Positions 12,095 to 15,498 of a stretch of 15,498 nt of DNA are shown piece after piece. Where the stretch lies: the NCBI GenBank assembly GCA_022729285.1, contig JALDAI010000014.1, forward strand, positions 1-15,498. Direction: 5' to 3'. The stretch is from Candidatus Nanoanaerosalina archaeon. GTDB taxonomy: Archaea; Nanohalarchaeota; Nanosalinia; Nanosalinales; Nanoanaerosalinaceae. The notes beneath the pieces are model-generated. The model was not told where the DNA came from, did not search any database, and saw nothing but the letters and a program-made list of their open reading frames with translations. A program made the position numbers and the translations under genes. Position 1 is the first letter of the stretch, and every line of letters begins with the position of its first letter.

Positions 12095-14500
12095 ATGGGA
12101 GAAAAATTATACAAAGTGGAAGGGATGACCTGCGCATCCTGTAAAAGTGCGGTGGAGAAGGCTATTAAAAAGATAGATAATGTATTAATTGTTGAATCAA
12201 ATTTTACTGATGGAAGAACAGTTGTAGAGTTTAAAGATGAGTTAGATGACAACAAAGTCGTAGAAACTGTTAGAAATGCAGGTTACTCTGTAAAGACTTC
12301 TAAGCTGACTTTAAAAGTTTCCGATATGACATGCGCTTCCTGCGCACAAAGTATCGAATATGTGTTAAAAAGAGGAGCAGACTTTTTAGATGTTTCTGTT
12401 AACTTTGGCTCAGGAAAAGTTTATGTTGAGTTCGTTGAAGGAAGGACGGATATTCGAGAAGTAAGAAAGCTTGTTGAAAAAGCAGGTTATACTCCTGAAA
12501 AAGCTGAGAAAGAAGAAGAAAGCTTCGATGATACAGGTTTAATGAAAAAACTCTTAGTTCCTGCATGGATCGGGGTACTTTTACTCCTCGTTCTTACTTT
12601 CGCACCGATTTCTGAATCCGTTTCGAAGCCTTTGATGGCTATAGTATCGTTCCCTGTAGCATTTATTGTCGGATGGCCTACTGTACATAAAAAAACGTTG
12701 GCTGCTCTAAAAAACGGTTCGATAAATATGGAGACTCTGATTTCTTTAGGAGTTGTAGCGGCTTATTCTGCGGGTATACTATCCTTCTTTATAGATACTC
12801 CTCAGTTCTTCATGGTTTCATCTATGATACTATTCTTCCATCTTTTAGGCCAGTACCTTGAGGAGAAAGCTAAAGGAAAGGCTTCTAGCGCTATTAAACA
12901 GCTTATGGAGCTTGAAGCGGATACTGCAAGAGTTATCCGTGAAGGTGAGGAGGTTGAAATCTCTCTTGATGAGGTTGTTGAAGGCGATATGATGGTTGTT
13001 AAGCCGGGTGAAAAAGTCCCGACTGACGGAAAAGTTGTTGAAGGCAGATCTTTTGTAGATGAATCAATGGTATCGGGAGAGCCTGTACCTGTTGAAAAGA
13101 ATGTGGGCGATGAGGTTGTAGGAGCTACTATAAACCAAGACGGTGTTTTGAAAGTTGAGGCTACAAAGGTAGGGGATGAAACTTTCCTATCACAGGTTGT
13201 AAAGATGGTTGAAAAAGCACAGGCATCAAAGCTACCTGTACAGACACTTGCTGACTCTGTAACGGCTAAGTTTGTACCTGGAATCATAATTATTTCTGTT
13301 GTAACGTTTCTTGCGTGGTTCTTTTTCCACACATCTCTTATAGAGATTGTAACTTTCGCTGAGACATTTATTCCATGGGTAGATCCTACAATCGGTAGAC
13401 TTGGTTTAGCGGTTTTCGCGGGTGTCGCTGTAATGGTTATCAGCTGTCCTTGCGCGCTAGGTCTTGCTACACCGACTTCAGTGATGGTTGGGACGGGTAA
13501 AGCTGCGGAGAACGGTGTCTTGTTCAGAAAAGGTGATGCTCTACAATCTCTACAAGAAGTTGACACCGTTGTATTTGACAAGACGGGCACTCTTACGAAA
13601 GGAATGCCTGAGGTAACCGATGTAGAATCGTTGGATGGCGACTGGGACGAGGTAAAGGTTTTGAAGTACGCCGCATCTGTTGAGAAAAACAGTGAACATC
13701 CTTTGGCTGATGCTGTTGTTGAGAAAAGCAGGGAACGAGGATACGAGCTGTTTGAGACGGAAAACTTTGAGAACCATAGAGGTAAAGGAGTTGAAGCAGA
13801 TATAGGAGGAGTAGAGGTTTTAGTAGGTAACAAAAAGCTGATGGCTGATAAATCGGTTGAAGTTTCTGATGAAACCGGTGGAAAAGTTGAAGAGCTCCAG
13901 AAAAAAGGTAAGACAGTTTTCCTACTAGCTTATGGCTCTGAGATCAAAGGCATGTTGGCTGTATCCGATAGTATAAAAGAGGGTACTGTTGAAGCTGTAA
14001 ACTTTTTCCACCAGAAAGGTCTGAAAACGGTTGTTTTAACGGGCGACAACTATGTTGTTGGGAGAGCTGTAGCTGACAAGGTTGGGATAGATGATGTTGA
14101 GGCTGAAGTACTTCCTGACAGAAAGTCTGAAAGGATAGGTGAGCTACAGAGAGAAGGCCGTAAAGTATGTATGGTTGGTGACGGTATAAACGATGCACCT
14201 GCTTTAACCAGGGCTGATGTAGGTATGAGCATAGGTACTGGTACCGATATAGCGATTGAAAGCTCTGATGTAGTACTTGTAAGAGGAGGTCTAGGATCTG
14301 CTGTTGATGCTTACAAGATATCTGAAAGCAGCATGAGAAATATTAAACAAAACCTTGGATGGGCTTTCGGTTACAACACATTAGCTATACCGGCAGCTTC
14401 TTTAGGTCTTTTACATCCTATTGTTGCGGCTGGTGCAATGGCTTTGTCCTCTATCACGGTGGTTTTGAACTCTTTAAGACTTCGTAGGATAAAGCTGTAA
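12095..14500 (+). CDS. copA: Copper-exporting P1B-type ATPase (CopA)
   Basis: The protein has 801 residues from ATG 12095. Two heavy-metal-associated domains come first, with MTCASC at Cys13/Cys16 and Cys80/Cys83. Membrane helices follow, then the actuator SGE (327-329) and the membrane metal site CPC (Cys451, Cys453) in SCPCALGLATP. The phosphorylated Asp495 is in DKTGTLTKG, His535-Pro536 in SEHPLADA marks the P1B nucleotide domain, and GDGINDAP covers 695-702. The last helices carry GYN and MALSS, the Cu(I)-type (P1B-1) pattern. It should pump Cu+ out of the cytoplasm using ATP. A GTG at 12044 would add 17 residues. I prefer 12095 because of GGTGG seven bases upstream, the TATA spacing and the position of the first HMA domain. 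It is intact and full length. No small copper chaperone gene is adjacent. Confidence 0.96.
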   Translation: MGEKLYKVEGMTCASCKSAVEKAIKKIDNVLIVESNFTDGRTVVEFKDELDDNKVVETVRNAGYSVKTSKLTLKVSDMTCASCAQSIEYVLKRGADFLDVSVNFGSGKVYVEFVEGRTDIREVRKLVEKAGYTPEKAEKEEESFDDTGLMKKLLVPAWIGVLLLLVLTFAPISESVSKPLMAIVSFPVAFIVGWPTVHKKTLAALKNGSINMETLISLGVVAAYSAGILSFFIDTPQFFMVSSMILFFHLLGQYLEEKAKGKASSAIKQLMELEADTARVIREGEEVEISLDEVVEGDMMVVKPGEKVPTDGKVVEGRSFVDESMVSGEPVPVEKNVGDEVVGATINQDGVLKVEATKVGDETFLSQVVKMVEKAQASKLPVQTLADSVTAKFVPGIIIISVVTFLAWFFFHTSLIEIVTFAETFIPWVDPTIGRLGLAVFAGVAVMVISCPCALGLATPTSVMVGTGKAAENGVLFRKGDALQSLQEVDTVVFDKTGTLTKGMPEVTDVESLDGDWDEVKVLKYAASVEKNSEHPLADAVVEKSRERGYELFETENFENHRGKGVEADIGGVEVLVGNKKLMADKSVEVSDETGGKVEELQKKGKTVFLLAYGSEIKGMLAVSDSIKEGTVEAVNFFHQKGLKTVVLTGDNYVVGRAVADKVGIDDVEAEVLPDRKSERIGELQREGRKVCMVGDGINDAPALTRADVGMSIGTGTDIAIESSDVVLVRGGLGSAVDAYKISESSMRNIKQNLGWAFGYNTLAIPAASLGLLHPIVAAGAMALSSITVVLNSLRLRRIKL

Positions 14501-14502
14501 AC

Positions 14503-14516
14503 TTTTTTTCCTTTTT
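14503..14516 (+). terminator. T-rich terminator after copA
   Basis: T7 (14503-14509), CC and T5 (14512-14516) begin two bases after the copA stop. This is a U-rich archaeal-type terminator without a hairpin. Confidence 0.6.
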
Positions 14517-14541
14517 CAAAAGATTTAAATAAAACAGACAC

Positions 14542-14566
14542 AACTTATATCATAATAGGATATATC
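14542..14566 (+). promoter_or_regulatory. Promoter of the Cys-rich protein with inverted repeat
   Basis: AACTTATATC (14542-14551) is centred about 29 bases before GTG 14576 and is a plausible TATA box. TATATC (14546-14551) and GATATA (14559-14564) form an inverted repeat with a 7-base spacer over it, and TATATC recurs at 14561-14566. This could be an operator, but the words are AT-rich. Confidence 0.35.
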
Positions 14567-14575
14567 AAGTAAAGA

Positions 14576-15343
14576 GTGGTAATTTTGTCGGAACAAAAAA
14601 ATAATGGAGAAATAGGCGTAAGTTTTGAAGAAACTAAAGATAAAGATTTATTAGAAAAAACGGTGTTGATAGGCGGGTTAGCTTTAGTTACATTAGTTCT
14701 TGTTTTCAACCAAGTAAACATATCGAATATTTCTGACAGCTTAAACCAAGGTATGGCTTCTAACCAAGAAGTATCCGGATCTGAAATAGATATCAGTGAG
14801 GAAGAAGTTGATCAGCTTAGTTCAACGGCTCAGACCGTTGCGACAGTTTTCCCTGAACTAGATGAAACGACAAATGAGAGGGAGGTACAAGAAACGATAC
14901 TTGTTTCCGGAACGCCCGAGTACTCTGATCTGATAGGAGGAGCAAACTTTGATGAGGTGGAACAGTCGAACCGGTACCTTTCACAGTACTACTACGAGAT
15001 CAAGGAGGATGTACAGAACAACCATATCCGAGTCTGGAACCGTTACCTGGATCTTGTAGCTGAGCCTAAAGGAGTATCTTGTGAGTACTGTTGCGGTCTA
15101 GATGCTCAAGCTGTTGATGAAAACGGAGAAATGCTTTGCGGATGTTCGCACCTTCCTTCGATGCTTGCTGTAACACTAACGTTAATGAGGGATACTGACT
15201 ACTCTGACGGCGAGGTTTTAAGAGAGGCTATGAACTGGAAAGCAGCGTTTTTCCCACAGGATATGACAAGGGTTGGAGCAGAAGTTGCTGGACAGGATCC
15301 AAGTAATTTAGAGGATGCGCCTGGTATGGTAGGAGGATGTTAA
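14576..15343 (+). CDS. Membrane-anchored, Cys/His-rich extracytoplasmic protein
   Basis: I do not recognise the family with certainty. Of 255 residues, the first 27 are charged and cytoplasmic, one membrane helix follows (about 28-46), and an acidic outer domain makes up the rest. The C-terminal third has CEYCCG (Cys169, 172, 173), CGCSH (Cys188, Cys190, His192) followed by a helix with two Met residues, and a final GGC (Cys255). The pattern is loosely similar to PCYCGC-type and other metal-binding proteins. With copA immediately upstream, binding of Cu or another thiophilic metal outside the cell is a fair inference, as is a redox role. The start is GTG 14576, or TTG 14585 (three residues shorter). 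There is no ATG near. The next gene is three bases away and uses GGAGG located inside this gene's last codons. Confidence 0.75.
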   Translation: MVILSEQKNNGEIGVSFEETKDKDLLEKTVLIGGLALVTLVLVFNQVNISNISDSLNQGMASNQEVSGSEIDISEEEVDQLSSTAQTVATVFPELDETTNEREVQETILVSGTPEYSDLIGGANFDEVEQSNRYLSQYYYEIKEDVQNNHIRVWNRYLDLVAEPKGVSCEYCCGLDAQAVDENGEMLCGCSHLPSMLAVTLTLMRDTDYSDGEVLREAMNWKAAFFPQDMTRVGAEVAGQDPSNLEDAPGMVGGC

Positions 15344-15346
15344 AAG

Positions 15347-15498
15347 ATGAATAAGAGCAAAGTACATAAATTGATGATCGGATCGGTTATAACAATCACA
15401 ATAATAGCATTTTTAGCTATAAACATGGGTGGTTCTTCCCCGGAAGTATCTGAGGATGAGCTAGAGGAGTATGTTTCGGATGCTGAGGTTATACATAC
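15347..15498 (+). CDS. Partial membrane-anchored acidic protein (cut by window end)
   Basis: The first 50 codons are visible. There is a basic start (MNKSKVHK), a membrane helix (about 9-27) and an acidic outer stretch (VSEDELEEYVSDAE). GGAGG (15332-15336) lies ten bases before the ATG, within the end of the preceding gene, so the two are an operon. The architecture mirrors that of the Cys-rich protein upstream. Too little is present to name a family. Confidence 0.65.
   Translation, partial: MNKSKVHKLMIGSVITITIIAFLAINMGGSSPEVSEDELEEYVSDAEVIH

Noticed and set aside
12802..13833. Long 343-codon minus-strand open frame
   Set aside because: It lies wholly antisense to the P-type ATPase nucleotide and phosphorylation domains, is Ser/Thr-rich low-complexity, and shows no family motif. 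It is a shadow of copA codon use.
1..15498. tRNA, rRNA, CRISPR array, restriction or known defence operon
   Set aside because: I saw no cloverleaf or CCA-type element, no regularly spaced repeats, and no Cas, restriction-modification or Argonaute motifs. Gaps between genes are mostly below 110 bases.

Overview
The window looks like a piece of a small, AT-rich archaeal genome. Many first genes of transcription units have an A/T-rich TATA-like box centred about 25-29 bases before the start codon, which fits leaderless transcripts (1651, 2408, 5496, 9804 on +; 5452, 8457, 11991 on -). Genes inside operons instead carry Shine-Dalgarno sites (AGGAGGT before 6419, GGTGA before 4157, GGAGG before 15347). 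Intergenic gaps are short, proteins are small, and Glu/Lys/Asp are abundant. A DPANN-type archaeon, possibly nanohaloarchaeal, is my best guess, but it is an inference. I saw no rRNA, tRNA, CRISPR array, transposase or phage gene.

Layout. 1-560: a broken, 5'-incomplete remnant of a small helical, HEPN-like protein. 611-1537 (-): a radical SAM enzyme. 1651-2373 (+): a YgjP-type HExxH metallopeptidase. 2408-3409 (+): a secreted leucine-rich-repeat protein. 3495-4717 (+): a two-gene unit. Its first gene is read in two frames joined at a canonical A AAA AAG slippery heptamer, and its second is a short exported protein resembling half of a periplasmic binding protein. 4739-5452 (-) and 5496-6068 (+): a HAD phosphatase and a class II aldolase-like protein, transcribed divergently. 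6102-7661 (-): a thioredoxin and a thioredoxin-CcdA/DsbD membrane fusion. 7762-8457 (-): a PHP phosphoesterase. 8485-9710 (-): a CmpB-type membrane protein overlapping a membrane-tethered winged-helix regulator with an extracytoplasmic CxC. 9804-10538 (+): an unknown membrane protein. 10531-11991 (-): a PaaK-like adenylate-forming enzyme. 12095-14500 (+): a CopA-type Cu(I) ATPase. 14576-15343 and 15347-end (+): a cysteine-rich exported protein and a partial membrane-anchored protein.

Two functional themes stand out. One is extracytoplasmic thiol and metal handling: the Trx-CcdA fusion, thioredoxin, CxC regulator, copper ATPase and Cys/His-rich exported protein lie within about 9 kb. The other is DNA punctuation by perfect short palindromes. 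The 17-mer GTATAACNCTGTTATAC sits at 3432, 4718 and 6091, with a 15/17 copy at 2393. An 18-bp palindrome at 10526 encodes the last residues and stops of two convergent genes. A separate TGAAAC/GTTTCA dyad cluster lies at the promoter of the redox operon.

The points most worth a second look are the possible programmed -1 frameshift at 3713-3719, the terminator-like hairpin inside the same reading frame at 3555-3580, and the repeated palindrome family. No wholly new multi-gene system can be claimed from sequence alone.
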